A stretch of 64,000 nucleotides of DNA, taken from contig NZ_CP082839.1 of the NCBI RefSeq assembly GCF_019930585.1, positions 744,001-808,000 on the forward strand, given 5' to 3'. The notes beneath the pieces were generated by a model. That model made no database searches. It was not told the origin of the DNA and worked only from the letters and a program-made list of their open reading frames with translations. This document shows positions 9,075 to 17,792 of this stretch, one piece after another. Each line of letters opens with the position of its first letter. Within the stretch, counting starts at the first letter, position 1. This stretch comes from Sphingomonas nostoxanthinifaciens. Lineage in GTDB: Bacteria; Pseudomonadota; Alphaproteobacteria; Sphingomonadales; Sphingomonadaceae. The translations under genes and the position numbers were made by a program.

Positions 9075-11477
9075 ATGGCCGAACGCGCCGCTCGCCGTCC
9101 ATACTTCACAGGTATCGTCTTCCTCCTCGTCGGCCTCGTGCTGGCAGTCGGGGGTGGAATGCTGATCGCCGTGGGCGGATCGCCTTATTATCTGATCGCC
9201 GGCATCGGCCTGGCGGCGACCGGCGTCCTCGCGCTTCGGCGGAGCGTCGCGGCCTTGTGGCTCTACGGCGTCGTGCTGCTCGGCACGGTGATCTGGGCGA
9301 TCGGCGAGGTCGGCATGAACGGCTGGAGCCTCGAGCCGCGCCTCGTCGCGCCGACGGTGCTCGGGCTGTGGCTGCTGCTGCCATGGGTTCGGCGTGGGCT
9401 TCGCACGGGTGATTCCCAGCGTCCTGCTGCGAAATATGCGGTCTTTGCGCCCGCGATCGCCTCGGTGATCGCGATCGTCGTGCTGATCGCCGGTTTCCTC
9501 CAGCCGGTCGGCGTCGAGGGCACCGCTACCGCGTCGGCGCTGCCGGGGCAGGTCGACAACAGCGTGCCCGACAGCGACTGGGCCTTTTACGGCCGCACGC
9601 CCAAGGGCGATCGTTTCTCGCCGCTCGGCCAGATCACGCCGGCCAACGTCAACCAGCTGAAGGTGGCGTGGCAGACCCAGACCGGCGATCGCATGCGTCC
9701 CGGCGAGGATATCGGCGGCACCGATGCCGGCCACGAATTCAATTTCGAGGCGACCCCGCTCAAGATCGCCGACACGGTCTATGTCTGCACCGGGCACAGC
9801 TGGGTCGAGGCGCTCGATGCGGCGACCGGCAAGATCAAGTGGAAGTTCGATCCCCACGCCGACACCAACCCCGACGTGTACCTCGCCTGCCGCGGCGTGG
9901 CTTATTACGTCGCGCCGGCGGGCAAGACCAACACCTGCGCGACGCGCATCATCTCGCCCGTGCTCGATGCGCGCGTGGTGGCGCTCGACGCCGTCACCGG
10001 CAAGCCGTGCGAGGATTTCGGCACGCACGGCTTCATCGATCTGAAGCAGTATCTCGGCCACGTCCCGGCCGGCTTCCACTTCGTCACCTCGCCGCCTTTG
10101 GTGCTGCACGATCGCATGATCCTGGGCGGCTGGGTCTATGACAATCAGGCACGCGGCGAGCCTTCGGGCGCGGTGCGCGCATTCGATCCGATCAGCGGCA
10201 AGATCATCTGGGCTTGGGATGTCGGCCATCCCGATCAGGTGGTGCATCCGGGCGACGGCACGGTGCTGACGCGCGGCACGCCCAATGCGTGGGGCGTCTA
10301 TACCGCCGATGCGGCGTCGAACACGGTCTATCTGCCGCTCGGCAACGCCACGCCGGACTATTATGGCGGCGGCCGCCGGCCGTTCGACAACGCCTATAAC
10401 AGCTCGATTGTCGCGCTCGACATCACCACCGGCACACCCAAGTGGCATTACCAGACCACCCACCACGACGTGTGGGACATGGATCTGCCGATCGGCCCGT
10501 CGCTGGTCGATCTGCCGATGGGCGGCAAGATGGTGCCCGCGCTGGTCCAGTCGAACAAGCGCGGCGAGTTCTTCGTGCTGAACCGCATGACCGGCCAGCC
10601 GATCGTCAAGACGATCGAGAAGCCGGTGCCTACCGACGGCGTACCCGGCGACACGATGTCGCCGACCCAGCCCTACCCGGTCGGCATGCCCTCGCTCACC
10701 CCGGCCGATCTGGTCGAGCACCACCTGTGGGGCGCGACCCCGATCGATCAGATGCTCTGCCGCATCCAGTTCCGGCAGGCGCATTATGAAGGGCAGTTCA
10801 CGCCGCCGCAGCTCAAGAAGACGATCGTCTATCCGGCGTTCGACGGCGTGGTCGACTGGCACGGCGCCTCGATCGATCCGACGCGCAAGCTGCTGATCGC
10901 CAATGCCAACTACATCCCCTTCATGGTGACGATGAAGCCGCGCGGCCCGTTCCAGGCATCCGGCAAGGTGCCGGCATGGAACGGCAGCGGCAACGAGCCG
11001 GACACTCACGGCATCGCCCCGCAATATGGCACGCCCTATGTCGGCATGGTCCATCCGTGGCTCAACCCGCTCGGAGTCCCCTGCAACCCGCCGCCATGGG
11101 GTACGCTGACGGCGATCGACCTGACCACGCACAAGGTCGTGTGGCAGCACCCGATCGGCGACACGCGGGCGACCGGCCTGTTCGGCACCCACACCAACCT
11201 GCCGATGAAGACCGGTATCTTTAACATCGGTGGCAACATGATCACGGCCGGCGGCCTGGTCTTCATCGGAGCGACCGCCGACAACATGTTCCGCGCGATC
11301 GACATCAACACCGGCAAGACGATCTGGAGCACGCAGCTTCCGGCCGGTGGCAATGCGACGCCGATGTCCTACGCGGTCAACGGCCGGCAATATGTGCTGA
11401 TCGCCGCCGGCGGCCATGGTGGCCTCGGTACCAAGACGGGCGACTATCTGGTCGCCTACGCGCTGCCGCAGGGCTGA
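9075..11477 (+). CDS. gcd: Membrane-bound PQQ-dependent glucose dehydrogenase
   Basis: 800 aa. Oxidises D-glucose (and possibly other aldoses or quinate) to the lactone on the periplasmic face and passes electrons to ubiquinone. Five hydrophobic segments fill residues 1-145, then the eight-bladed PQQ propeller begins (DWAFYGRTPKGDRFSPL). The conserved active-site stretch HHDVWDMDLPIGPSLVDL, which contains the catalytic Asp in E. coli Gcd, is intact. I chose ATG at 9075; a TTG two codons upstream is also in frame. It is followed two bases later by an OprB-type porin gene, consistent with a glucose entry and oxidation unit. Confidence 0.9.
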   Translation: MAERAARRPYFTGIVFLLVGLVLAVGGGMLIAVGGSPYYLIAGIGLAATGVLALRRSVAALWLYGVVLLGTVIWAIGEVGMNGWSLEPRLVAPTVLGLWLLLPWVRRGLRTGDSQRPAAKYAVFAPAIASVIAIVVLIAGFLQPVGVEGTATASALPGQVDNSVPDSDWAFYGRTPKGDRFSPLGQITPANVNQLKVAWQTQTGDRMRPGEDIGGTDAGHEFNFEATPLKIADTVYVCTGHSWVEALDAATGKIKWKFDPHADTNPDVYLACRGVAYYVAPAGKTNTCATRIISPVLDARVVALDAVTGKPCEDFGTHGFIDLKQYLGHVPAGFHFVTSPPLVLHDRMILGGWVYDNQARGEPSGAVRAFDPISGKIIWAWDVGHPDQVVHPGDGTVLTRGTPNAWGVYTADAASNTVYLPLGNATPDYYGGGRRPFDNAYNSSIVALDITTGTPKWHYQTTHHDVWDMDLPIGPSLVDLPMGGKMVPALVQSNKRGEFFVLNRMTGQPIVKTIEKPVPTDGVPGDTMSPTQPYPVGMPSLTPADLVEHHLWGATPIDQMLCRIQFRQAHYEGQFTPPQLKKTIVYPAFDGVVDWHGASIDPTRKLLIANANYIPFMVTMKPRGPFQASGKVPAWNGSGNEPDTHGIAPQYGTPYVGMVHPWLNPLGVPCNPPPWGTLTAIDLTTHKVVWQHPIGDTRATGLFGTHTNLPMKTGIFNIGGNMITAGGLVFIGATADNMFRAIDINTGKTIWSTQLPAGGNATPMSYAVNGRQYVLIAAGGHGGLGTKTGDYLVAYALPQG

Positions 11478-11479
11478 CG

Positions 11480-12862
11480 ATGCGGAGATGGTGGTCGACG
11501 GCCGCGATTGCCGCGGCCACCATCCTCGTCGCGCGTCCGGCGTTCGCGCAGAGCCAGGCGCAGCCCACCAGCGACGCGACCGCCAAGGCCGGCGAGACGG
11601 CGGCGGCATCGGGCGACGCGTCGCCGGCCGAGCATTTGTTCGGCGACTGGGGCGGCGTGCGCACGCGGCTGGTCGATGCGGGCATCGACCTGATGGCGAG
11701 CTACCTGTCGGAAACGGCGGGCGTCGCCTCCGGCGGCCTGCGCCGCGGCGTCGCCTATGCCGATCAGGAGAAATTGCAGGCCGATATCGACCTGGAGACG
11801 CTGGTGAATCTCAAGGGCTGGAGCGTCCACGGCACGCTCCTGTCGCGCCACGGCTACAGCGCCAGCTCCAGCTTTCTCGGCGACGATCTCGATGCCGTGC
11901 AGGAAATCTACGGCGCGACCGGCAACGCCAACATCCATCTCGGCCAGCTTTATCTGCAGCATATGAGCGGCGGGCCGATCGGGGTCGACGTCAAGTTCGG
12001 GCGCCTTCCGGTCGGTGCCGACTTCAACACCTCGCCGCTCTACTGCGGGTTCCTCTCGCTCGGCATGTGTCCGCAGCCGCGCGGGCAGTCGATCGACGGC
12101 AGCTTCTCGGTCGATCCGAGCTCGACCTGGGGCGGCCGGCTGAAGCTGGGTGAAGGCCATCTGTCGATCGCGGCGGGCGCCTATCAGGTGCGGCCGCGCT
12201 ACGGCGGTCCGTCCGGCTTCGATTGGGGTCTCAGCAACACGACCGGTTATGTCGTGCCGGTCGAGGCGGTCTGGTCGCCGAGCTTCGGTCCCGGCAAGCT
12301 GCAGGGGCATTACAAGCTCGGCCTGACCTACGACAGCAGCGATCGCCCCGATCTGACGCCCGGCGGGACGCTGCACAGCCATAGCGTCTCTTATTATGCC
12401 AGCTTCGATCAGATGCTGATCCGCATCGGCAAGGGCGGCGCCGATGGGGTGATGCTCCTCGGCGGCTGGACCCATGCCGATCCCGACACCGCGATCTTCC
12501 GCGACTATGGCTTTATCGGCCTCGTTGCCCGCGGCATCGTGCCGTCCCGGCCGGCCGATGCCCTCCAGCTGCTCGCAACTCATGGCTGGATCAGCCACTC
12601 GCTCACCGACGCGCAGCGCGTGGCGCTCGTCGAGGGGATGACGTTGCCCACCGGCTTCGCCCCCGCGCCCGGTTCGTTCGCCGGCCCGGCGACCGCGCCC
12701 GGCGTGCAGACCGCGACGACGGTCTACGAGGCCAATTATGCCATGCATGTGGCGCGCGGCCTGATCCTGACGCCCGACTTCCAATATGTCGTCCATCCGG
12801 GCGCGGCGACGAGCGTGCCGAACGCCACCATCTTCGCGGGGCGTGCAGAGATCGACTTCTGA
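11480..12862 (+). CDS. OprB-family carbohydrate-selective porin
   Basis: 460 aa outer-membrane porin. Signal peptide at residues 1-24 (ends AFA), then a low-complexity linker, then the OprB start motif FGDWGGVRTRLVDAGID and an extended beta-barrel with alternating aromatic residues. The C-terminus (FAGRAEIDF) ends in Phe as expected for BAM recognition. It sits two bases after gcd and is surely in the same transcript, so it probably brings glucose or related sugars into the periplasm for the dehydrogenase. Confidence 0.85.
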   Translation: MRRWWSTAAIAAATILVARPAFAQSQAQPTSDATAKAGETAAASGDASPAEHLFGDWGGVRTRLVDAGIDLMASYLSETAGVASGGLRRGVAYADQEKLQADIDLETLVNLKGWSVHGTLLSRHGYSASSSFLGDDLDAVQEIYGATGNANIHLGQLYLQHMSGGPIGVDVKFGRLPVGADFNTSPLYCGFLSLGMCPQPRGQSIDGSFSVDPSSTWGGRLKLGEGHLSIAAGAYQVRPRYGGPSGFDWGLSNTTGYVVPVEAVWSPSFGPGKLQGHYKLGLTYDSSDRPDLTPGGTLHSHSVSYYASFDQMLIRIGKGGADGVMLLGGWTHADPDTAIFRDYGFIGLVARGIVPSRPADALQLLATHGWISHSLTDAQRVALVEGMTLPTGFAPAPGSFAGPATAPGVQTATTVYEANYAMHVARGLILTPDFQYVVHPGAATSVPNATIFAGRAEIDF

Positions 12863-12899
12863 TCGGCCGCCGCGGCCTGCCTTGCCTTCGATGCCGGCC

Positions 12900-13040
12900 C
12901 GAGCTATAGGCGCCCACGATCGTTCCTGACGAACGTGATGCATCAAGCACGCTCCCCGAGGGAGGGTGTACGCCGGCCGACGAGTTTTCGTCCGCCGGCG
13001 CTTTGTGCGTTGCGGCTCGTCTTGACGCAAGGATGAGCTG
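12900..13040 (+). other. Structured 5' leader of ffh
   Basis: The 178-bp space before ffh contains at least three potential stems: CTCCC/GGAG around 12953-12964, a strong GC-rich hairpin at 12971-13000 (CGCCGGC..GACG / CGTC..GCCGGCG, loop AGTTTT), and TTGCG/CGCAA around 13009-13033 that ends at the Shine-Dalgarno. No T-run follows the strong hairpin, so it is not a plain terminator. It may be a regulatory leader; it does not carry the conserved SRP RNA tip. Confidence 0.35.
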
Positions 13041-14516
13041 ATGTTCGACACGTTGAGCGACCGGCTGGGCGCAGCCTTCGACCGGCTGCGTGGCCGCGGC
13101 GCGCTGACCGAAGGCGACGTGCGCGACGCGATGCGCGAGGTGCGTATCGCGCTGCTGGAGGCTGACGTCGCGCTGCCGGTGGTGCGCGACTTCGTCGACA
13201 AGGTGACCGAGCAGGCGATCGGCCAGGACGTGTTGCGCTCGGTCACGCCGGGCCAGCAGGTCGTCAAGATCGTCCACGACGCGCTGATCGAGATGCTGGG
13301 GTCGGAGACGTCCGAGCTGATGCTCGACGTCGTGCCCCCGGCGATCGTGATGATGGTCGGCCTGCAGGGCTCGGGCAAGACCACCACCACCGCCAAGATC
13401 GCCAAGCGCCTGAAGGAGCGTGGCGCCAAGAAGGTGCTGATGGCGTCGCTCGACGTCAATCGCCCGGCGGCGCAGGAGCAGCTCGCGGTGCTCGGCTCCC
13501 AGACCGAGGTCGCGACCCTGCCGATCGTCGCCGGCCAGCAGCCGGTCGAGATCGCGCGGCGCGCGGTGCAGGCGGCGAAGCTGCAAGGCTTCGACGTGCT
13601 GATGCTCGACACGGCGGGCCGCCTCCACGTCGATCAGGCGCTGATGGACGAGATGAAGGCGGTGGCCGACGTCGCGCGCCCGAACGAGATCCTGCTCGTC
13701 GTCGATGCGCTGACCGGGCAGGACGCGGTCAATGTCGCGGCCAATTTCACCGCGCAGGTGCCGCTGACCGGCGTGGTGTTGACCCGTATGGACGGCGATG
13801 CGCGCGGTGGTGCGGCGCTCTCGATGCGCGCCGTCACCGGCCAGCCGATCAAGTTTGCCGGCACCGGCGAGAAGCTCGACGGACTCGAGCCCTTCCATCC
13901 CGAGCGCGTCGCCGGCCGCATCCTCGGCATGGGCGACGTCGTCAGCCTGGTCGAGCGCGCGGCCGAGACGATCAAGGTCGAGGACGCCGAGAAGCTCGCC
14001 CAGCGCATGAGCGAGGGCAAGTTCGACCTCAACGACCTGCGCTCGCAGCTCGATCAGATGAAGCGGATGGGCGGCCTTTCCGGGCTCGCGGCGATGCTGC
14101 CCGGCGTCAAGCAGGTGAAGCAGGCGATGGCCGCCGGCGCCGCCGACGACAAGGTGCTGGTGCGGATGGAGGCGATCCTCTCGTCGATGACGCCGAAGGA
14201 GCGCGCCAAGCCCGAAATCCTCGCCGCCAAGCGCAAGATCCGCATCGCCAAGGGCTCCGGTACGACCGTGCAGGAGATCAACAAGGTCCTGAAGATGCAT
14301 CAGGACATGGCGACGATGATGAAGAAGATGAAGAAGATGGGCGGCCTGGCGAAGCTGGGCGCCATGTTCGGCAAGGGCGGCGGCCTGGGCGATGCCGACG
14401 TCTCGTCGCTGCTCGGCGGCGCGGGCGGAGCGATGCCTGGTCTGCCGGGATTGCCCGGCGGCGGCGCGGGGCAGGGGCTGCCTCCGGGTTTCCAGAATTT
14501 TTTGAAGAAGCGTTGA
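13041..14516 (+). CDS. ffh: Signal recognition particle protein Ffh
   Basis: 491 aa GTPase that binds 4.5S RNA and signal sequences and targets ribosomes to the membrane with FtsY. The N domain is followed by the G domain with P-loop GLQGSGKTTTTAKIA, DTAGRLHVD and TRMDGDARGG, then the methionine-rich M domain (MKKMKKMGGLAKLGAMF) with a glycine-rich tail ending in FQNFLKKR. First gene of a cluster with rpsP, rimM, trmD and rplS. A small GC hairpin at 14534-14548 lies before rpsP. Confidence 0.97.
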   Translation: MFDTLSDRLGAAFDRLRGRGALTEGDVRDAMREVRIALLEADVALPVVRDFVDKVTEQAIGQDVLRSVTPGQQVVKIVHDALIEMLGSETSELMLDVVPPAIVMMVGLQGSGKTTTTAKIAKRLKERGAKKVLMASLDVNRPAAQEQLAVLGSQTEVATLPIVAGQQPVEIARRAVQAAKLQGFDVLMLDTAGRLHVDQALMDEMKAVADVARPNEILLVVDALTGQDAVNVAANFTAQVPLTGVVLTRMDGDARGGAALSMRAVTGQPIKFAGTGEKLDGLEPFHPERVAGRILGMGDVVSLVERAAETIKVEDAEKLAQRMSEGKFDLNDLRSQLDQMKRMGGLSGLAAMLPGVKQVKQAMAAGAADDKVLVRMEAILSSMTPKERAKPEILAAKRKIRIAKGSGTTVQEINKVLKMHQDMATMMKKMKKMGGLAKLGAMFGKGGGLGDADVSSLLGGAGGAMPGLPGLPGGGAGQGLPPGFQNFLKKR

Positions 14517-14581
14517 ACTGAACCTGTCGTCATCCCGGCCAAGCCGGGGGGCGGAAACTATAAACGAGAAGGAAGAAGAAC

Positions 14582-14968
14582 ATGGCCGTTTCCATCCGTC
14601 TGTCGCGCGGTGGCGCCAAGAAGCGCCCTTATTACCGTATCGTCGTGGCCGATGCCCGTTCGCCGCGCGACGGCTCGTTCATCGAGAAGATCGGCACCTA
14701 CAATCCGCTGCTCGGCAAGGATGACGAGAAGCGCGTGATCCTCGACACCGAGCGCGCGAAGCATTGGCTGTCGAACGGTGCGCAGCCGACCGATCGCGTC
14801 GCCCGTTTCTTCGACGCGGCCGGCGTGAAGGAGCGTTCCACCCGCAGCAACCCCAAGAAGGGCGAGCCGGGCGAGAAGGCCAAGGAGCGCGCCGAGGAGC
14901 GTGCGGCGAAGGCCGCCGCAGCCGAAGCCGCTGCCAATCCCCCGGCCGAAGAAACCGCCGAGGCCTGA
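14582..14968 (+). CDS. rpsP: 30S ribosomal protein S16
   Basis: 128 aa. The N-terminal 80 residues are canonical bS16 ([21 protein letters not shown]). The C-terminus has a long charged Ala/Glu/Lys extension from about residue 90, as in other alphaproteobacteria. A clear AGAAGGAAGA ribosome-binding site precedes the ATG. It opens the ribosomal part of the operon. Confidence 0.97.
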   Translation: MAVSIRLSRGGAKKRPYYRIVVADARSPRDGSFIEKIGTYNPLLGKDDEKRVILDTERAKHWLSNGAQPTDRVARFFDAAGVKERSTRSNPKKGEPGEKAKERAEERAAKAAAAEAAANPPAEETAEA

Positions 14969-15086
14969 GCATAAAGACGGGTGGGCACTGGAGCATGAGG
15001 CGCGCGTTCATTCGGCCTAGAACCGAAGAGGAGCCGTTTCATGCCCAGCCCCACCCAGCCCGAGCCTGCCGAAGGAGCAAGCGGGG

Positions 15087-15662
15087 ATGACCTTGCAGCC
15101 ACCCCGAAGCCCGGCAGCGGCATCTCCGCCGAAGAACCGGCCGAAGGCAGCGAAGACGCCGCCCCCCGCCAGCCCGGCTCCCCCCAGGGCTGAGCCGAGC
15201 GGCGCCGCGCGCACCGTGACGCTTGCGGCGGTCGCGGGCGCGCACGGCATCGGGGGCGAGGTGAAGCTCAAGCTCTTCACTGACGACCTCTCCCGCTATC
15301 GCAGCTTCAACGACGGCGCGCTGACGGTCGTGTCGCTGCGCGGCGCGATCGCGCGCTTTGTCGAGGTGCGCGACCGCACCGCCGCGGAGGCGCTTCGCGG
15401 CACCGCGCTGACCGTCCCGCGCGATGCACTGCCGCCGCTGGATGAGGGCGAATATTATCATGCCGACCTGATCGGCCTGCCGTGCGTCTCAACCGACGGT
15501 GGCACGCTCGGCACGGTGGTGCTGATCGACAATTTCGGCGCGGGCGACGTGCTTGAGATCGAGCAGCCCGACGGCAAGCGCTTCATGGTGCCGATGCGCC
15601 CCGACGCCGTGCCCGAATGGAACGACGAACGACTGGTGGTGGACGCGGCCTTCGTCGGTTAG
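15087..15662 (+). CDS. rimM: Ribosome maturation factor RimM
   Basis: 191 aa. Binds S19 and helps maturation of the 30S head. After a 40-residue Pro/Ala-rich N-terminal extension the RimM domain starts (TLAAVAGAHGIGGEVKLKLF) and continues into a PRC-barrel (GEYYHADLIGLPC, MVPMRPDAVPEW). The ATG at 15087 has AAGGAG nine bases upstream; the extension is unusual, and a later start is possible but has no better site. The stop codon overlaps the vapB operator by one base. Confidence 0.93.
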   Translation: MTLQPPRSPAAASPPKNRPKAAKTPPPASPAPPRAEPSGAARTVTLAAVAGAHGIGGEVKLKLFTDDLSRYRSFNDGALTVVSLRGAIARFVEVRDRTAAEALRGTALTVPRDALPPLDEGEYYHADLIGLPCVSTDGGTLGTVVLIDNFGAGDVLEIEQPDGKRFMVPMRPDAVPEWNDERLVVDAAFVG

Positions 15663-15682
15663 TATATACGTGGCGTATATAC
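15662..15682. promoter_or_regulatory. Inverted-repeat operator of vapBC
   Basis: GTATATACG-TGG-CGTATATAC: a perfect 9-bp inverted repeat with a 3-bp spacer, 11 bp upstream of the vapB ATG. VapBC complexes typically bind such palindromes to autorepress. It is AT-rich against a very GC-rich background, so it stands out, and it may include the promoter. Confidence 0.7.
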
Positions 15683-15693
15683 GGGAGCTGGCG

Positions 15694-15981
15694 ATGGCCG
15701 AGGAATATCGCGCGAAAGTGTTCAAGTCGGGCAATTCGGTGGCGTTGCGCTTGCCGAAAGCGCTTGGCTTCGCCGAAGGAACCGAGATGCGGATTGTGCG
15801 CGAGGAGCAGGCCGGGTTTCGCATTGAGCCATTACAAACGCAGAAGCGTAAGATCGATCTTACGGGCATCGCCGGATCGCTCCCCGATCTTCAGCCCTCG
15901 GCTGCAGAGGCTCGCGTGTTCGACGACAAGCCGCGGGTCTGGGACGATCCCGATTGGACGGGCTGGAAGGCAATTCTCTAG
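15694..15981 (+). CDS. vapB: VapB-type antitoxin (AbrB/SpoVT-like)
   Basis: 95 aa. The N-terminal swapped-hairpin DNA-binding domain reads RAKVFKSGNSVALRLPKAL with a Glu-rich continuation; the C-terminal half, ending DPDWTGWKAIL, is likely the unstructured part that wraps the toxin. ATG at 15694 has GGGAG seven bases upstream. The stop codon is directly adjacent to the toxin start. The palindrome at 15662-15682 is the probable autoregulatory site. Confidence 0.85.
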   Translation: MAEEYRAKVFKSGNSVALRLPKALGFAEGTEMRIVREEQAGFRIEPLQTQKRKIDLTGIAGSLPDLQPSAAEARVFDDKPRVWDDPDWTGWKAIL

Positions 15982-16362
15982 GTGCGATACCTGCTCGATG
16001 CCAACGCATGCATCCTGCTTCTCGCTGGGCACGATAACGTCGTCGAGCATGCCCGTCAGTGCGATGAGGACGATCTTGCTATTTCCGCGATCGCTTTTGC
16101 CGAAGTTGCTCTCGGAAGTTGGAATGGGAAGGCGCCAGCGCTTGTTGTCCTCGACACGCTGAGCAGGCGTATTCCCGTGCTGCCGTTCGACGAGCTTGCA
16201 GCGAAACGCTACGCAATGCTCCCGTTTCGGCGCGGCAGCTATGACCGCCTCATTGCCGCGCATGCGCTGGCTCTAGGGTTGACCATCGTGACCAATAACG
16301 AAGCTGACTTCGCCGACATTCCCGGGCTGACGGTTGAAAACTGGACGCTGCCCCCTGCATGA
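15982..16362 (+). CDS. vapC: VapC-type PIN-domain ribonuclease toxin
   Basis: 126 aa from a GTG start directly after the vapB stop codon. PIN-domain acidic residues are present: Asp6 (LLDAN), Glu41 (AFAEV), Asp88 (YDRLIAAHA) and the TNNEADF motif near 104-110. PIN toxins cleave RNA, often initiator or other tRNAs, when the antitoxin is degraded. The stop codon overlaps the next gene (ATGA). The pair lies inside the rimM-trmD operon. Confidence 0.87.
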   Translation: MRYLLDANACILLLAGHDNVVEHARQCDEDDLAISAIAFAEVALGSWNGKAPALVVLDTLSRRIPVLPFDELAAKRYAMLPFRRGSYDRLIAAHALALGLTIVTNNEADFADIPGLTVENWTLPPA

Positions 16363-16637
16363 CACTCGACACCGTCCTGTTGCTGGTCGTCTCCATCTAC
16401 CTCGCGCTGGTCGCCTATGGCGTCGCGGGAGCGGGGAGGCGGCTGGCCGGCCCGCCCAGATTGATCACGGATGGATTGCTGGTGCTGCTGCCGCCGGGGT
16501 TGCTCGCGGGCACGCTGGCGATGACCGAGGAAGGCCCGCTCGTGGCGCAATGGTGGCGGCTGTTCGCCGGGATGCCGGTTGCCGGCGCGATCGTGGCGGT
16601 GCTGGCCGATCGGATCGGAAGGGCTGCCGCACGATGA
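16359..16637 (+). CDS. Small three-helix membrane protein, unknown function
   Basis: 92 aa with three hydrophobic segments (residues 5-25, 38-56 and 69-86). I do not recognise the family. Its start overlaps the vapC stop and its stop overlaps the trmD start (ATGA at both ends), so it is translated as part of the same operon. It is not a usual member of the rimM-trmD locus. Confidence 0.6.
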   Translation: MTLDTVLLLVVSIYLALVAYGVAGAGRRLAGPPRLITDGLLVLLPPGLLAGTLAMTEEGPLVAQWWRLFAGMPVAGAIVAVLADRIGRAAAR

Positions 16638-17365
16638 GCTTCGCCGCGACCGTGCTGACCCTCTATCCGGAGATGTTCCCCGGGCCGCTCGGGCTCAGCC
16701 TCGCCGGCCGCGCGATGGCGGACGGCAAATGGAGTCTCGACGCCGTCCAGATCCGCGACTTCGCGACCGACAAGCATCGCTCGGTCGATGACACGCCCGC
16801 GGGGGGCGGCGCGGGCATGGTGATGCGCGCCGACGTGCTCGCGGCGGCGATCGACGCCACCGCCCGGCCCGGCGTACCGCTGCTGGCGATGAGCCCGCGC
16901 GGGCGGCCGCTAACACAAGAGCGGGTACGCGAGCTTGCCGCCGGCCCGGGCGTGGCGATCCTGTGCGGTCGGTTCGAGGGCATCGACGAGCGTCTGTTCG
17001 AGGCGCGCGACGTCGAGCTGGTTTCGATCGGCGACTATATCCTCTCGGGCGGGGAAATCGGCGCGCTGGTGCTGCTCGATGCTTGCGTTCGGCTGCTTCC
17101 CGGCGTAATGGGCGCCGCTTCAAGTGGGGACGAAGAGAGCTTCGAAAGCGGCCTCCTCGAATATCCGCACTATACCCGACCGCAGATGTGGGAAGGGCGC
17201 ACGATCCCCGAAGTGCTGCGATCGGGGGATCATGCGAAGATCAAGGCGTGGCGCCATGCCATGGCCGAGAGCGATACACGGTCACGGAGACCGGACCTTT
17301 GGGAACGCCACAATGGCGTTCGGGTCCAGCCTCCCTCTGACGCGCGGCACGAAGAGGAAGAGTGA
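16634..17365 (+). CDS. trmD: tRNA (guanine37-N1)-methyltransferase
   Basis: 243 aa SPOUT methyltransferase that makes m1G37 in tRNAs and prevents frameshifting. Recognisable motifs: [14 protein letters not shown] at the start, [21 protein letters not shown], and the AdoMet knot [11 protein letters not shown], then [11 protein letters not shown] at 16634 overlaps the preceding stop codon. An in-frame extension upstream exists but has no family similarity. rplS follows after one base. Confidence 0.96.
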   Translation: MSFAATVLTLYPEMFPGPLGLSLAGRAMADGKWSLDAVQIRDFATDKHRSVDDTPAGGGAGMVMRADVLAAAIDATARPGVPLLAMSPRGRPLTQERVRELAAGPGVAILCGRFEGIDERLFEARDVELVSIGDYILSGGEIGALVLLDACVRLLPGVMGAASSGDEESFESGLLEYPHYTRPQMWEGRTIPEVLRSGDHAKIKAWRHAMAESDTRSRRPDLWERHNGVRVQPPSDARHEEEE

Positions 17366-17366
17366 C

Positions 17367-17747
17367 ATGAACCTCATCCAGCAGCTCGAAGCCGAGCAGA
17401 TCGCGCAGCTGACCGCCAAGCGCGCGATTCCGGAATTCCGTCCCGGCGATACGCTGAAGGTCGGCGTGCGCGTGGTCGAAGGCGAGCGGACCCGCGTCCA
17501 GGCCTATGAGGGCGTGTGCATCGCGCGCTCGAACAAGGGCATGGGCTCGTCGTTCACCGTCCGCAAGATCTCGTTCGGCGAAGGCGTCGAGCGCGTTTTC
17601 CCGCTCTATTCGCCCAACATCGACGCGATCGAGGTCGTACGTCGCGGCGTCGTGCGTCGCGCCAAGCTGTATTATCTGCGTGGCCGCACCGGTAAGGCAG
17701 CCCGTATCGCCGAGCGTCGCGACCCGCGCACCACCGCGCAGGCCTAA
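17367..17747 (+). CDS. rplS: 50S ribosomal protein L19
   Basis: 126 aa, standard length. Typical motifs are [38 protein letters not shown] and [15 protein letters not shown]. Last gene of the operon; a strong hairpin follows ten bases after the stop. Ribosome-binding site GAGGAAGAG. Confidence 0.97.
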   Translation: MNLIQQLEAEQIAQLTAKRAIPEFRPGDTLKVGVRVVEGERTRVQAYEGVCIARSNKGMGSSFTVRKISFGEGVERVFPLYSPNIDAIEVVRRGVVRRAKLYYLRGRTGKAARIAERRDPRTTAQA

Positions 17748-17757
17748 TCTTTCGCGC

Positions 17758-17788
17758 GCGGGCGCGGCGAAGGTTCCGCCGCGCCCGC
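17758..17788. terminator. Bidirectional GC-rich terminator hairpin
   Basis: GCGGGCGCGGCG / CGCCGCGCCCGC, a 12-bp stem with a 7-nt loop between the convergent rplS and FkbM genes. No T-run, so intrinsic termination is likely weak or Rho-assisted. Confidence 0.6.
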
Positions 17789-17792
17789 CGCA

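Noticed and set aside
8985..11609. Long minus-strand frame opposite gcd
   Set aside because: Antisense shadow of gcd.
12971..13000. Hairpin as a terminator for oprB
   Set aside because: No T-run after the stem and it lies close to the ffh start; kept only as part of a leader.
14534..14548. Small hairpin between ffh and rpsP as a terminator
   Set aside because: Only six base pairs, no T-run, and the genes look co-transcribed; mentioned only in the ffh entry.
15040..15192. Small 50-codon frame before and overlapping rimM
   Set aside because: Pro/Glu/Ala-rich, no ribosome-binding site better than that of rimM; probably an out-of-frame reading of the rimM extension.
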